A stretch of 64,000 nt of DNA from an uncultured Alistipes sp. (GCA_900539755.1 UQDC01000011.1:1-64000), one strand, 5' to 3'; shown: positions 8,323 to 17,875, counted from the first letter of the stretch. Numbers and translations: made by a program. Notes: a model not told the origin generated them from the sequence alone.

Positions 8323-9807
8323 TTAATATGCACGAGCAAACAATACGCGTCGTTTAGAAGGCTTGCCACTGATGATGCAAACGCCATCCTCCTCCGGTGC
8401 ATTGACCGGAATACAACGAATCGTTGCTTTGGTCTCCGCTTTGATCTTCTCCTCTGTCTCAGGAGTACCATCCCAGTGAGCCAAAATGAAACCACCCTTC
8501 TCATCCAAAACGCGTTTAAACTCATCATAAGTATCAACTTTGGTGGTCATCTCCTCGCGGAACTTCAAAGCCTTATTATAGATATTGGTCTGGATATCTT
8601 CAAGCAACTTCTCTACATGATCGGCAATACCCTCCTGAGAGTATGTATCTTTGGCCAAAGTATCACGACGCACCACTTCAATCGTTCCTGCTGCCAAATC
8701 ACGAGGGCCAATAGCCAAACGAACAGGCACTCCCTTCAACTCATACTCTGCAAACTTGAAGCCGCTACGAACATTGTCACGAGCATCAATCTTCACACTG
8801 ATACCTTTCGCCTTCAACTCAGCAGCAATCTCATCCAATCGAGTCCGAATCTTCTCCAACTCCTCTGCTCCCTTGTAAATCGGAATCATCACAACCTGAA
8901 TCGGAGCCAACTTCGGTGGCAATACCAAACCATTGTTATCCGAGTGAGCCATAATCAAGGCGCCCATCAATCGAGTCGAAACGCCCCAAGAGGTTGCCCA
9001 TACATAATCGAGTTTACCCTCACGGTTGGTGTATTGTACGTCGAATGCCTTGGCAAAATTCTGACCCAAGAAATGCGAAGTACCGCTTTGCAAAGCCTTG
9101 CCATCCTGCATCAATGCCTCAATCGTCAAAGTATCTTCTGCTCCAGCAAAACGTTCGCTGTCACTCTTATGTCCAACAATAACCGGTAATGCAAGCCACT
9201 TCTCAGCAAAATCAGCATACACATGAATCATCTTCTCTGCCTCGGCAATCGCCTCCTCGCGCGTCTCATGAGCCGTGTGACCCTCTTGCCACAAAAACTC
9301 AGCTGTACGCAAGAACAAACGTGTACGCATCTCCCAACGTACCACATTCGCCCACTGATTGCACAAAATCGGCAGATCACGATATGAATGAATCCAATTC
9401 TTATAGGTATTCCAAATAATCGTCTCAGAGGTCGGACGAACAATCAACTCCTCCTCCAATTTGGCATCAGGATCAACAATAACCCCTTTGCTCTCTGGAT
9501 CATTCTTCAGTCGATAGTGCGTCACAACCGCACACTCCTTGGCAAAACCCTCAACATGATGCGCCTCTTTACTGAAAAAAGATTTCGGAATGAACAACGG
9601 GAAATATGCATTCTCATGCCCCGTCTCCTTAAACATCGTATCCAACTGACGTTGCATCTTCTCCCAAATCGCATAACCGTATGGCTTGATGACCATACAG
9701 CCCCGAACTGCAGAACTCTCTGCTAAGCCCGCTTTTACTACCAAATCATTGTACCACTGCGAATAGTTCTCATCACGAGAGGTCAACTCTTTCAGCTCTT
9801 TTGCCAT
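8323..9807 (-). CDS. proS: Prolyl-tRNA synthetase
   Basis: Class II synthetase charging tRNA-Pro. I choose the start at 9807 (MAKELKELTSRDENYSQWY), giving 494 residues. The open frame continues upstream to 9906, but the promoter element at 9865-9872 lies inside that extension. Class II motif 2 is seen in RPTSETIIWNTY and VVRWEMRTRLFLRTAEFLWQ. The protein lacks the ~180-residue editing insertion of long bacterial ProRS and ends in Tyr (LFARAY), so it is the short archaeal/eukaryal-like type common in Bacteroidetes. Monocistronic, ending in a strong terminator. Confidence 0.97.
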   Translation of the reverse strand: MAKELKELTSRDENYSQWYNDLVVKAGLAESSAVRGCMVIKPYGYAIWEKMQRQLDTMFKETGHENAYFPLFIPKSFFSKEAHHVEGFAKECAVVTHYRLKNDPESKGVIVDPDAKLEEELIVRPTSETIIWNTYKNWIHSYRDLPILCNQWANVVRWEMRTRLFLRTAEFLWQEGHTAHETREEAIAEAEKMIHVYADFAEKWLALPVIVGHKSDSERFAGAEDTLTIEALMQDGKALQSGTSHFLGQNFAKAFDVQYTNREGKLDYVWATSWGVSTRLMGALIMAHSDNNGLVLPPKLAPIQVVMIPIYKGAEELEKIRTRLDEIAAELKAKGISVKIDARDNVRSGFKFAEYELKGVPVRLAIGPRDLAAGTIEVVRRDTLAKDTYSQEGIADHVEKLLEDIQTNIYNKALKFREEMTTKVDTYDEFKRVLDEKGGFILAHWDGTPETEEKIKAETKATIRCIPVNAPEEDGVCIISGKPSKRRVLFARAY

Positions 9808-9864
9808 AATTTCTATTTCGTTGCTTACGTTTATCCTATAACGATGATATCCCATCGAACTGCG

Positions 9865-9872
9865 CAAAGGTA
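9865..9872 (-). promoter_or_regulatory. Probable -7 element of proS
   Basis: On the minus strand TACCTTTG fits TAnnTTTG and sits ~58 bp upstream of the chosen proS start. A TTTG -33 box is not evident. It supports the shorter start. Confidence 0.55.
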
Positions 9873-10120
9873 CAGTATTTTTCGCAATTTTATAAAATTT
9901 GAACACCTTTGAATAATTGAGGGATACGTATTCAATCTCAACCTATACGAATACCCCATATCCCTAATCTTGTAAAGCAGCGATTACGAACCAAATTTCA
10001 TCTTCAATAAAGACAAGGCTACCTGCAAATATTTTTTTCACTTCACATGTTGTTGTAGGTAACATTTTCGGTACGATATTCGTTATACCTTATATAAATA
10101 AACAGATTAAAACCACAAGC

Positions 10121-11290
10121 ATGAAAACCAAAAAATCCATATGGACATTGGGAATGATGGCAGCGGCATGCTTTGCCCTGTCCGGATGCAGTGCAACTCT
10201 GTTTTCATCATCTTCGACTACAGACGACCTCTACTCGACGCATGATGTCAATGCAATAGCTAACGCCGATCTCGAACGCCGTGAACAAGCCCTCGCCCAA
10301 CGAGAAGCAGAACTCCGACGCCAAGAAGAGGCCGCTAAAGCCGCATACAGCGTCCATCTGAGCCGGAACACTAACACCGACTCTACACAATCATTCAGCA
10401 GTGTACTGGCCGATAACTATGAAGACGCTTACGAACGTCGCCTCAAAGGATTCAGTTCACTCTCGTATAATGTAAACAGTGTCGTACCAAACTACGACCA
10501 GACAACATCCATCAACTACGTATCGGCATATGACCCAGCCGTATACAACGTTATGGTAATGGGTGATGAAGTTTGGGTAGAACCCAAATACGTCAGCTCA
10601 TTGTTCGGGACATGGGGCTCAAACAGCTCTGTCAATCTCAACATCAACCTCGGTTGGGGTTGGTCTAGCCCCTATTGGGGGTGGAACAGTTGGTACTGGG
10701 GATACCCCTACTATAGCTGGTATGCCCCCTATTGGGGTTGGAACAGCTGGGGTTGGAATAACTGGTATTGGGGTTGGAACCATTATTGGGATCCCTACTG
10801 GCATTGGCATACCCCGGTTTGGGGTGGTGGTCCTCACTATTGGGGAGGCGTACACCATCAGCCCCGAAATGTCGTCTATGGCAAACCGGGGAACAGCAAC
10901 TATCGACCGTCAACCGGCTATTATCCTAACACCGGTTCTGGCGCAGGATATGGCGGTGGTGGCACCTATCGACGCCCAGGATCTTCCAACTCCTACATCA
11001 CAACCGGAGGGACTCGCCCTGCTGGATCCAATCCAACAACCAGTGGTGGCACCTCGTATCGTAGAGGATCTTCCGGTGTAACCATTAACAGTGGATCATC
11101 ATCCTCTACTCCATCATACAACAATAACGGCACGTTCCGCAGAACTAATACCACTCGCAGTTACAACAGTGGATTCTCTACTCCGTCTGGAGGTGGGTTC
11201 TCCAGTGGCAGCAGAGGTGGCTCCGTTTCCGGAGGTTCAACCGGTGGTGGTGGCGGTTATTCCGGAGGTGGCGGAGGATATCGTCGTTAA
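10121..11290 (+). CDS. Lipoprotein with Trp/Tyr-rich and Gly/Ser-rich low-complexity regions
   Basis: 389 residues, function unknown. Lipoprotein signal with the Cys in LSGCS (C23). Residues ~48-75 form a charged helix (LERREQALAQREAELRRQEE) likely to be a coiled coil. After a conserved globular part (~80-165), residues ~170-245 are extraordinarily rich in Trp, Tyr, Gly and Pro, built from units like WGWNSWYWG. The last ~140 residues are Gly/Ser/Thr/Arg-rich and end in RR. It precedes a FadL-like outer-membrane barrel by 119 bp with a hairpin in between, so the two may act together at the cell surface (inference). Similar Trp-rich lipoproteins occur in other Bacteroidales; none has a function known to me. 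Confidence 0.75.
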   Translation: MKTKKSIWTLGMMAAACFALSGCSATLFSSSSTTDDLYSTHDVNAIANADLERREQALAQREAELRRQEEAAKAAYSVHLSRNTNTDSTQSFSSVLADNYEDAYERRLKGFSSLSYNVNSVVPNYDQTTSINYVSAYDPAVYNVMVMGDEVWVEPKYVSSLFGTWGSNSSVNLNINLGWGWSSPYWGWNSWYWGYPYYSWYAPYWGWNSWGWNNWYWGWNHYWDPYWHWHTPVWGGGPHYWGGVHHQPRNVVYGKPGNSNYRPSTGYYPNTGSGAGYGGGGTYRRPGSSNSYITTGGTRPAGSNPTTSGGTSYRRGSSGVTINSGSSSSTPSYNNNGTFRRTNTTRSYNSGFSTPSGGGFSSGSRGGSVSGGSTGGGGGYSGGGGGYRR

Positions 11291-11303
11291 TCCCTATCCT
11301 TTG

Positions 11304-11336
11304 AATGTTGCTCCCATACATGTTGGGAGCAACATT
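11304..11336 (+). terminator. 13-bp hairpin between lipoprotein and barrel genes
   Basis: AATGTTGCTCCCA pairs perfectly with TGGGAGCAACATT over a 7-base loop. It is followed by TTAATTCTTT, not a clean T run, so it may be a partial terminator that lowers expression of the downstream gene. Confidence 0.55.
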
Positions 11337-11409
11337 TAATTCTTTCGCAAACATTCCACTGACATTGCTCATTTCACCTGATACCGATTCCTTATCACAG
11401 ATCTGAACT

Positions 11410-12996
11410 ATGAAAAAATATAAATTTCTGGCTTTAGCCATAGGCGCTGTCTCTTTTGCAACCATCACAAACGCACAAACCCCCTCTCCAGAGGTAATGC
11501 TGCGATTATCGCAATACAACTACTCATTCGGGACAGCCCGTAGTGCCGCATTGGGAGGGGCTTTTACCTCATTAGGTGCAGACCTCTCTTCCATGGCCAT
11601 CAACCCGGCCGGACTGGGTATGTATCAAAGCTCCGATGTCAGCATCTCCCCGTCTATCACCACCGCAACCATTAAAAGTGCATATGGAGGATATCATGCA
11701 GAGGATAACAAAACGCAGTTCTCAATAGGAAATCTGGGAGTAGCTCTCAACGTCTATCAAGGGAGCGGGACTCTCACCAGCATGACTTTTGGCTTTAGTT
11801 ACAACAAATTGGCTGACTTCAATAATACTTCCTTTGCATACAATAACGGGATCGGCAGCTCAATCACCGAAATTTTCGCCGAAAGAATGAATGGCGTACC
11901 TGTCAGTATTTTCGACACGGATGATCCCTATCAGCCATTTCGTCAAAACCTAAGTATCAGCCAATGGGGCGGAGGTTTAGCTTATCAGACCCGACTGCTG
12001 GAAGCCATCAATAGCAATCAGTATTCTCCTTTCGGCCCCACAGCAGACCACCCGGATCGGGAAGGGGCCCTCTCCGAATTGGCGACCATGAATCCAGCCA
12101 TGCGCAGAATCATGAGTGGAAGCATCGGAGAATACGACTTCTCAGGAGGGTTTAACTTCAACAATATTCTCTATCTGGGTTTCACCGTAGGGTTGCAAAC
12201 AATACACATGCACAATGAAAACAACTACACCGAAACCTATAACAACAACGAGTACAACCTGATCTCCATGAACTACATCCAGCGTCAACGACTGGATGGA
12301 ACCGGAGTCAACTTTAAATTCGGTGCAATCCTGCGTCCAACACAAAACCTGCGCATCGGCTTGGCTGTACATACGCCCACATTCATCAGCCTCGAAGAAG
12401 AATATATCGAATTCATGGGCGCTGAATATAAAAATGTTACTCCGGGAGGTCTGATCGATTCACCATACGCCTTAAATAACTACAGCATAAATACGCCGAC
12501 CCGACTTTTAGCCGGTATCTCCTATTCGATTCCCAAAATCGGTCTGATCACATTCGATTATGAACGCGCTTGGTATAACGGCATGCGACTGAGAAACACC
12601 GGATATTGGACGGTAGAAGATGAAACAAAACAGATGGTGAAAGATATGTTCCAAGCTGCAAATAATTTCCGGGCCGGTATAGAGTTAACCCCTCTGCCCA
12701 AATTCTACCTGCGTGCCGGTTATGCCTTGTACGGAGATTGCACCCATACAGACATCTATGCCACCTCTGCCAATTGTCCTGTGATCAAATCGTATGAAAA
12801 CTATTCGGCTGGCATCGGATTCCGTTTCGGCCATGCCTATCTCGATTTCGCATACATCTACACCGATTATAAATACCTCGGTGACGATCTGTTCTATTAC
12901 AACGAACCGGGTATGGAATATCCGATCTCATCCGGAACGATTGATTATACACAGAATCGACACACTGTTACCATGACCCTCGGATTCCGATTCTAA
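11410..12996 (+). CDS. FadL/OmpP1-like outer-membrane transport barrel
   Basis: 528 residues. Cleavable signal peptide (ends TNAQ, ~residue 23), then the FadL-family opening pattern: SFGTARSAALGGAFTSLGADLSSMAINPAGLGMYQSSDVSISP. Alternating amphipathic strands follow, and the chain ends in an aromatic residue (TMTLGFRF) as outer-membrane barrels do. FadL relatives move hydrophobic compounds across the outer membrane; Bacteroidales members are often called 'hemin receptor' without proof. A terminator follows immediately, so it is the last gene of its unit. Confidence 0.82.
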   Translation: MKKYKFLALAIGAVSFATITNAQTPSPEVMLRLSQYNYSFGTARSAALGGAFTSLGADLSSMAINPAGLGMYQSSDVSISPSITTATIKSAYGGYHAEDNKTQFSIGNLGVALNVYQGSGTLTSMTFGFSYNKLADFNNTSFAYNNGIGSSITEIFAERMNGVPVSIFDTDDPYQPFRQNLSISQWGGGLAYQTRLLEAINSNQYSPFGPTADHPDREGALSELATMNPAMRRIMSGSIGEYDFSGGFNFNNILYLGFTVGLQTIHMHNENNYTETYNNNEYNLISMNYIQRQRLDGTGVNFKFGAILRPTQNLRIGLAVHTPTFISLEEEYIEFMGAEYKNVTPGGLIDSPYALNNYSINTPTRLLAGISYSIPKIGLITFDYERAWYNGMRLRNTGYWTVEDETKQMVKDMFQAANNFRAGIELTPLPKFYLRAGYALYGDCTHTDIYATSANCPVIKSYENYSAGIGFRFGHAYLDFAYIYTDYKYLGDDLFYYNEPGMEYPISSGTIDYTQNRHTVTMTLGFRF

Positions 12997-13018
12997 TTTT
13001 CTCGCACCAATATTGCAA

Positions 13019-13056
13019 AACGAGGTAGCTCATCTACAGCTACCTCGTTCGTTTTT
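13019..13056 (+). terminator. Rho-independent terminator after the FadL-like gene
   Basis: 12-bp perfect stem AACGAGGTAGCT / AGCTACCTCGTT, followed by CGTTTTTG. It lies 23 bp after the stop codon. Confidence 0.88.
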
Positions 13057-13270
13057 GTTAAAAAAGCTCCTATGTTCATTACAGATTGGAGCATCTTCTC
13101 GATGCTCCATGTGGCCAATTGGGCATCTATTCCCAATGAACATATGAGAGACACATCAATATCATTGCCAAATCACAACAAGCAAATAGTTAAGAGACCT
13201 ATGGAAATGTTTTCCACAATGTATTGCTATTGGTCAATCTATCGTGAACACAAACGGCAAGCAACTTACA

Positions 13271-13299
13271 ATAAAAAGGGATGGATCAAAACCCATCCC
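13271..13299 (-). terminator. Terminator of the two-component operon
   Basis: Stem GGGATGG / CCATCCC with TTTTTAT following on the minus strand. It is placed ~45 bp beyond the response-regulator stop. The preceding ~215 bp (13057-13270) shows no gene. Confidence 0.75.
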
Positions 13300-13344
13300 C
13301 ATTGATATCTCTTTACACATATTATTTATTGCACCACACCGTCA

Positions 13345-13998
13345 CTAAATCTCGACCAGATTATTTTTAATCGCATACACAACTAAATTCGCTGTGTTCT
13401 TACACCCTGTCTTTGCCAAAATATTGGAACGATGCTTGTCTACCGTTCGTTTAGAGATAAAAAGCGAATCGGCTATCTCACTATTCGACTCTCCACGGCA
13501 TATATGCAACAAGATTTCCGATTCCCGCTGTGACAACTCCTCAGGACTGTCCTCCGGAACCGATGAAGGGGTAGATTTCAGGTTGCTAACCAAATTAAAC
13601 AACAGCTCTTGCGAAAAATAACTTCCTCCATCCACAACCGTCTCAATCGCTGTTACGACCTCCTTTATCTCGGAATTCTTCAAAATAAAGCCCTTCACGC
13701 CAAACGAAACCATTTTGAAGTAATAATCCTCGTCTCCGTACATCGACAAAGTAATAATCTTCAACCCGGGATAACGCTTCAACGCCTCCTCTGCCGCAAC
13801 AATGCCATTCATCCGCGGCATCTCAATATCCAGCAGAACCACATCTGGTTCAATGGTGGGCAACATCGCTAAAAACTCCTCCCCATTGGACGCCTCTCCA
13901 ATGACCGTAAAACCTTCGGTCGCATCCAACAATGTACGCAACCCGTTGCGAAACAACGTGTGATCATCAACCACAACGATCTTGCACACTTTTGCCAT
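13345..13998 (-). CDS. NarL/LuxR-family response regulator
   Basis: 217 residues. The receiver domain (1-~120) has the acidic pair DD (11-12), the phospho-acceptor D57 in VVLLDIEMP, and K/T residues further on (ITLSMYGDE, GFILKN). The C-terminal LuxR-type HTH domain (~150-215) reads LSQRESEILLHICRGESNSEIADSLFISKRTVDKHRSNIL. It starts 20 bp after the histidine kinase ends, forming a kinase-regulator pair. Target genes unknown. Confidence 0.95.
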   Translation of the reverse strand: MAKVCKIVVVDDHTLFRNGLRTLLDATEGFTVIGEASNGEEFLAMLPTIEPDVVLLDIEMPRMNGIVAAEEALKRYPGLKIITLSMYGDEDYYFKMVSFGVKGFILKNSEIKEVVTAIETVVDGGSYFSQELLFNLVSNLKSTPSSVPEDSPEELSQRESEILLHICRGESNSEIADSLFISKRTVDKHRSNILAKTGCKNTANLVVYAIKNNLVEI

Positions 13999-14018
13999 AA
14001 CTATCTTCTCCCCTCAAT

Positions 14019-14957
14019 TCAAATTCGAATATCGATCTTGGCTCGCATTCCTTGATTCGGACGGCTATCAAAATGGACCACACCCTTCAATGATGTGACC
14101 CGTGAATAGATATTCGACAATCCCATGCCACCTTTTTGAACAGACTGCTCCACATCGAAACCACATCCATTATCCTCAAATTGAATCTGGATGTGTCCTT
14201 GTTTGTACTGTACAGATAACTTTACCTCTGTTGCGCCGGAATGTTTTAAACTATTATTGATCAACTCACAAATAACCCGATACAAAATCACCTCAATATC
14301 CGGATCAAAACGTTCTCCTTTCAGATTTGTATCAAATCGGATATGCATTCCCCCGTGAGGCAACTTATTGATAAAATTGGATACGGCACGAGCCAAACCA
14401 AAATTATCCAGCAAATGAGGACTCAAATTGGCCGAGACCTCCCGCAAACTGCGAATCGCCTCATCCACAACATAAGTCACATTGCGAAGAATCTCTTGAT
14501 TCTGTGCACTCATATCCGAAGTCGACAAGGCTGAAACAGACATCTTGGCAGAAGAAAGCAACGGTCCCAATCCATCGTGCAAATCTTTCGAAAAACGCCG
14601 ACGCTCCTTCTCCTCTGTTCGTAAAACAGTATTCAATATGCGACGCTCCGAAATGCGTCTCTGACTCTCGGTCCGAGCAATATAATTGAGCAACTTGTTG
14701 ACAATTAAAATACCTACCGCAAAACAAAGCGACACAATAATACCCAGCCAAACAAAAAACTCTTGCGGAACATGCAACTCCTTCATGTGGGTAATTTGGA
14801 CATACTCACCAAAACGCAAACCCGCCAGGCCAGTCAAGGCTACCGTGAACAACATCCACGACAAATTGTATTTGGTCTTGCGAATCATTCCAATCGCCAC
14901 CGTAGCTGCTCCTAACTGCAGGATAATCGAAATGATCAACAATATCTTAATAACCAT
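14019..14957 (-). CDS. Membrane sensor histidine kinase, HisKA_3 (NarX/DesK) type
   Basis: 312 residues. Three predicted membrane helices (~2-22, ~33-50, ~66-90) with almost no extracytoplasmic domain, suggesting it senses a membrane or intramembrane signal, as DesK-type kinases do (inference). The dimerisation/phospho-acceptor helix carries H127 in FSKDLHDGLGPLLSSAKM. The ATPase domain shows the N box (INNSLKHSG), DNGCGFD, and GGMGLSNIYSRV. Cognate of the NarL-type regulator directly downstream. An upstream terminator at 15023-15065 separates it from rplS. Confidence 0.93.
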   Translation of the reverse strand: MVIKILLIISIILQLGAATVAIGMIRKTKYNLSWMLFTVALTGLAGLRFGEYVQITHMKELHVPQEFFVWLGIIVSLCFAVGILIVNKLLNYIARTESQRRISERRILNTVLRTEEKERRRFSKDLHDGLGPLLSSAKMSVSALSTSDMSAQNQEILRNVTYVVDEAIRSLREVSANLSPHLLDNFGLARAVSNFINKLPHGGMHIRFDTNLKGERFDPDIEVILYRVICELINNSLKHSGATEVKLSVQYKQGHIQIQFEDNGCGFDVEQSVQKGGMGLSNIYSRVTSLKGVVHFDSRPNQGMRAKIDIRI

Positions 14958-15022
14958 AACTCACCCAAATTAACTACTCAAAATTAACAAACTATCCCTG
15001 TTTCCCAAAATCTCTCCCAATT

Positions 15023-15065
15023 CTAAAAAATAACAGAGTCGATCCTAATAGGATCGACTCTGTTA
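15023..15065 (-). terminator. Terminator of rplS
   Basis: 16-bp perfect stem (15031-15046 against 15050-15065, centre GAGTCGATCCT/AGGATCGACTC) with a 3-base loop. The minus-strand transcript continues into TTTTTTAG. It is 57 bp after the rplS stop. Confidence 0.92.
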
Positions 15066-15121
15066 TATCATACTCCGGGAAACTCTTCCCTTTGTATCTA
15101 AATACTCTTCTTAGAAGCCAA

Positions 15122-15484
15122 CTATTTGGCTGATCCGACTTTTTTCTCTTTAATACGAGCCTTCTTACCTGTCAGACCACGCAGATAGTAAATACGTGCA
15201 CGACGTACAACACCACGTTTGTTCACCTCGATACTGTCAATGTGAGGAGAGTACAACGGGAAAATACGCTCTACACCGATACCATCGGAGATCTTGCGAA
15301 TAGTAAACATTTTGGTCACACCATGACCTTTGATCTGAATGACGGTACCACGGAAACTCTGCAAACGCTCCTTGTTACCCTCGACAATCTTGTAGGTTAC
15401 CGTAATGGTATCCCCGCTCTTGAAAGAAGGAACCTCCTTCTCGGCCCACATCGAAGCCTCAGCGATTTTGATTAAATTGTCCAT
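15122..15484 (-). CDS. rplS: 50S ribosomal protein L19
   Basis: 120 residues, near the family length of ~115. Hallmarks: FKSGDTITVTYKIVEGNKERLQSFRGTVIQIKG, then TKMFTIRKISDGIGVERIFPLYSPHIDSIEV and RRARIYYLRGLTGKKARIKEK. It makes a bridge between ribosomal subunits. Here it is a single-gene unit with its own promoter and terminator, not part of the rpsP-trmD operon as in E. coli. Confidence 0.98.
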   Translation of the reverse strand: MDNLIKIAEASMWAEKEVPSFKSGDTITVTYKIVEGNKERLQSFRGTVIQIKGHGVTKMFTIRKISDGIGVERIFPLYSPHIDSIEVNKRGVVRRARIYYLRGLTGKKARIKEKKVGSAK

Positions 15485-15563
15485 TGTTTTGACTGTTTAA
15501 TTTTAGAGTGGGAATATTACGGGCCCCTACGTCCTCATAAGAGATTCCTTCACTTTTGGTCTG

Positions 15564-15594
15564 CAAAGATAGCGCTTTCGTTCTAAAAAACAAT
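15564..15594 (-). promoter_or_regulatory. Promoter of rplS
   Basis: On the minus strand ATTG (15594-15591), a 19-bp spacer and TATCTTTG (15571-15564), one mismatch from the Bacteroidetes consensus. The leader to the start codon would be ~70 nt. It is divergent from the surE promoter. Confidence 0.7.
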
Positions 15595-15657
15595 ACTTTT
15601 CCTAATAAAACTCCCAGCAATTCCTAATCAAAGGGTTCGGATTGGGCCCCTTTTGCG

Positions 15658-15665
15658 TATCTTTG
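15658..15665 (+). promoter_or_regulatory. Probable -7 element of surE
   Basis: TATCTTTG, an exact TAnnTTTG, lies 25 bp before the surE start codon. The -33 position is TTCG with an 18-bp spacer, so that half is imperfect. Confidence 0.6.
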
Positions 15666-15690
15666 TCCGCATAAAGCAGCATTTTTTCCC

Positions 15691-16476
15691 ATGACGAAAC
15701 CTCTATTTTTTCTAACCAACGACGATGGTGTAAACGCTAAAGGTTTTCAAGCCTTAATCGAAGCTCTTCGTCCATTGGGCCGTATCATTGCAGTAGCACC
15801 TGAACGAGGCCAAAGCGGCATGTCACACGCAATCACCATGACACAACCTCTGTACCTAACTAAAGTAAAAGAGGAACCTGACGTCGAAATATATGCTTGC
15901 AGCGGAACCCCTGTCGATTGCGTGAAAATTGCGTTCGACTCACTCCTGCCCGAAAAAAAGGTGATGCCGACTCTCATCTTTTCCGGTATCAACCATGGCT
16001 CAAACTCCGCTGTCAATGTCCTCTACTCCGGGACCATGGCGGCCGCTATCGAAGCCAGTTTCTACGATATCCCATCCATCGGACTCTCCTTGCTCGACCA
16101 CGCCCCCGATGCCGATTTCAGCGCCGTCGTGGAATATATCCCCGAATTGGTAAACTACACGCTATCTCATAAGCCAGAATGCCCATTCTGCCTCAATATT
16201 AACTTCCCCAATCTACCCAAAGAGCAGATAAAAGGAATGCGCGCCTGCCGCCAAACACGCGGCTATTGGCGTGAGGACTTCGAACGCAGACAAGATCCTC
16301 GCGGCAAAGATTATTACTGGCTGATCGGCTACTTCAATAATGCAGAACCCGATGCCGAAGACACCGATGAATGGGCCTTAAAACACGGCTACATCTCAGT
16401 TGTTCCTATTCAAGTCGACCTGACTAATTACAAACAGCTAAACGAACTGCAAAATTGGCCGTTTATTGACAGGTAA
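15691..16476 (+). CDS. surE: 5'/3'-nucleotidase SurE
   Basis: 261 residues. The SurE metal-binding opening is intact: FLTNDDGVNAKGFQALIEAL (D-D pair at 11-12), then VAPERGQSGMSHAIT, the serine/asparagine segment SGINHGSNSAVNVLYSGTMAAAIEA, and a C-terminal strand VSVVPIQVDLTNY. It hydrolyses 5'- and 3'-nucleoside monophosphates in the cytoplasm. Stand-alone gene ending in a canonical terminator. Confidence 0.96.
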   Translation: MTKPLFFLTNDDGVNAKGFQALIEALRPLGRIIAVAPERGQSGMSHAITMTQPLYLTKVKEEPDVEIYACSGTPVDCVKIAFDSLLPEKKVMPTLIFSGINHGSNSAVNVLYSGTMAAAIEASFYDIPSIGLSLLDHAPDADFSAVVEYIPELVNYTLSHKPECPFCLNINFPNLPKEQIKGMRACRQTRGYWREDFERRQDPRGKDYYWLIGYFNNAEPDAEDTDEWALKHGYISVVPIQVDLTNYKQLNELQNWPFIDR

Positions 16477-16503
16477 AACCAATAAAAAGACGCCCCACCC
16501 TTT

Positions 16504-16538
16504 AACAGCGCTCATGATCTCATGGCGCTGTTTTTTTT
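16504..16538 (+). terminator. Rho-independent terminator of surE
   Basis: Stem AACAGCGC / GCGCTGTT, followed by at least six Ts. Confidence 0.88.
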
Positions 16539-16879
16539 ATTGACAGTTTTCGATAGAAACGGGAAGGAACTCCTTGTTAATGGTAATTTAGGAGAAGAAG
16601 GAGTGCAGGAGTGGTTAGATGTTGGCCTAATAAAGCTGCAAACTGGCAACTCAAAACAATTAATGTGTCGTAGGGTACACCTATTGCAGCTTACCGAGCC
16701 CTTTTCAGACTTGGGATGAGCAATGAAATCTTGGCAATAAGCATACATCTCAAGTGAATCTCGCTCAATAATTCAACAAATATTCAGTCAGTGCAATATC
16801 GTTTCACGGCGATTGTCGTAATACCTTGCGCACCTTGAAGCAGAGGCACGAATAGATCAACAACTAACAACATCCAAAA
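16539..16879 (+). other. Gene-free stretch of ~340 bp
   Basis: Between the surE terminator and the broken hydrolase. Overlapping short open frames on both strands (65 and 78 codons) carry no recognisable domain. No RNA or repeat seen. Confidence 0.4.
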
Positions 16880-17816
16880 TCATAGCTGTTCAATAAAATC
16901 AGCTATTTCACGAGCAACCTGAGGTTCAATCCGAATGTCAGGCTTGACATAAGTCTCCATCTGAACCGCCATATCAGTCGAAACACAAGGTTTCAAAACA
17001 TGGTTCATATTCGGAATAATCACCAACTCGGCATCAGGGCGAACCTCCTGCAACAGCCGGGCATCCTCCACTCCAATCTGAAGGTCCTTATCACCCTGAA
17101 TAATCAGCACTGGCACATCAACACCTTGCAACACCTCAACAGGATCCACCGCAAAGTCCGAGATCAAATAGGGCTGTACCGAAGGACGAAACAAAGCATA
17201 CAACATCTGCGGCACCTGCTCAACCATACGTCCCGTTTTGAGTGTATCGATAATTGACGAAACGCTTTCCAAAACCATCGGCGAAGTTTGTCGAATCTGC
17301 GCTTTCAAAATCTCATCGGTCGGTCGACCTGCACCTGCCAACAATACCAAACCCGCAACCCGACTATTCCCAGCACTCGCCATCGTGCCAATCTTTGCCC
17401 CCCTCACTGTGTCCGACAACAACCACTCGATCGTAATCCTTACTTAACGCTTCAATCCAACCTTTAGCATCCTCCACATAAGTCGAAATGTGTATATCCT
17501 GCTCAGGCATAGCTGACTCCACACTCCGTGCGATTCCCCGTTTATCATAGCGCAACGATGCAACACCTTTTGCACACAGATCCTCAGCCAAATACCGGAT
17601 CGAGTTGCCCTTCATCTGCGGATTGTTTCCATCACGATCAGTCGCTCCTGAACCACAAATCAACAAAACGACCACCCGTTTTGTATCTTGTTCCGGCGTC
17701 ATTAACGTTCCATAAACCTTGCCCGTCGGAGTATCAATCGTCAGCTCCCGCTCTGAAGCCTTGCTCACAGCCAAACTCCAACACAAAACAAGCAACCCAC
17801 AGAATACCGATTTCAT
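16880..17816 (-). pseudogene. Secreted alpha/beta hydrolase interrupted by a frameshift in a G run
   Basis: Two overlapping frames encode the two halves of one serine hydrolase. The first (from 17816) has a signal peptide, the oxyanion segment LLICGSGATDRDGNN, a Y-DKRG segment and the nucleophile elbow VVVGHSEG. It then runs out of frame at six consecutive Gs (C run at 17398-17403 on the plus strand). Removing one G restores EGAKIGTMASAGNSRVAGLVLLAGAGRP, then a catalytic Asp (GDKDLQIG) and His (NMNHVLK), giving an intact 311-residue protein. All catalytic residues are present, so either the break is very recent, the run is a phase-variable switch, or the extra G is a sequencing error. The family includes YqiA/BAAT-like esterases and dienelactone-hydrolase relatives; substrate unknown. 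Confidence 0.85.
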
Positions 17817-17875
17817 ACCGCAATATTTCCATTATAAATAGTGAAAACTCATTGTTAAATTTAGCTATTTCCACA

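Noticed and set aside
8476..9189. Long open frame (237 codons) on the plus strand opposite proS
   Set aside because: Antisense to a clear essential gene; composition is repetitive Leu/Gln/Asn from reverse-complemented codons, no domain, no promoter.
9808..9906. Longer proS start at 9906
   Set aside because: The extra 33 residues are not ProRS-like and cover the promoter element at 9865-9872.
16512..16748. Short overlapping frames on both strands after surE
   Set aside because: No domain and mutual overlap over a terminator; treated as gene-free.
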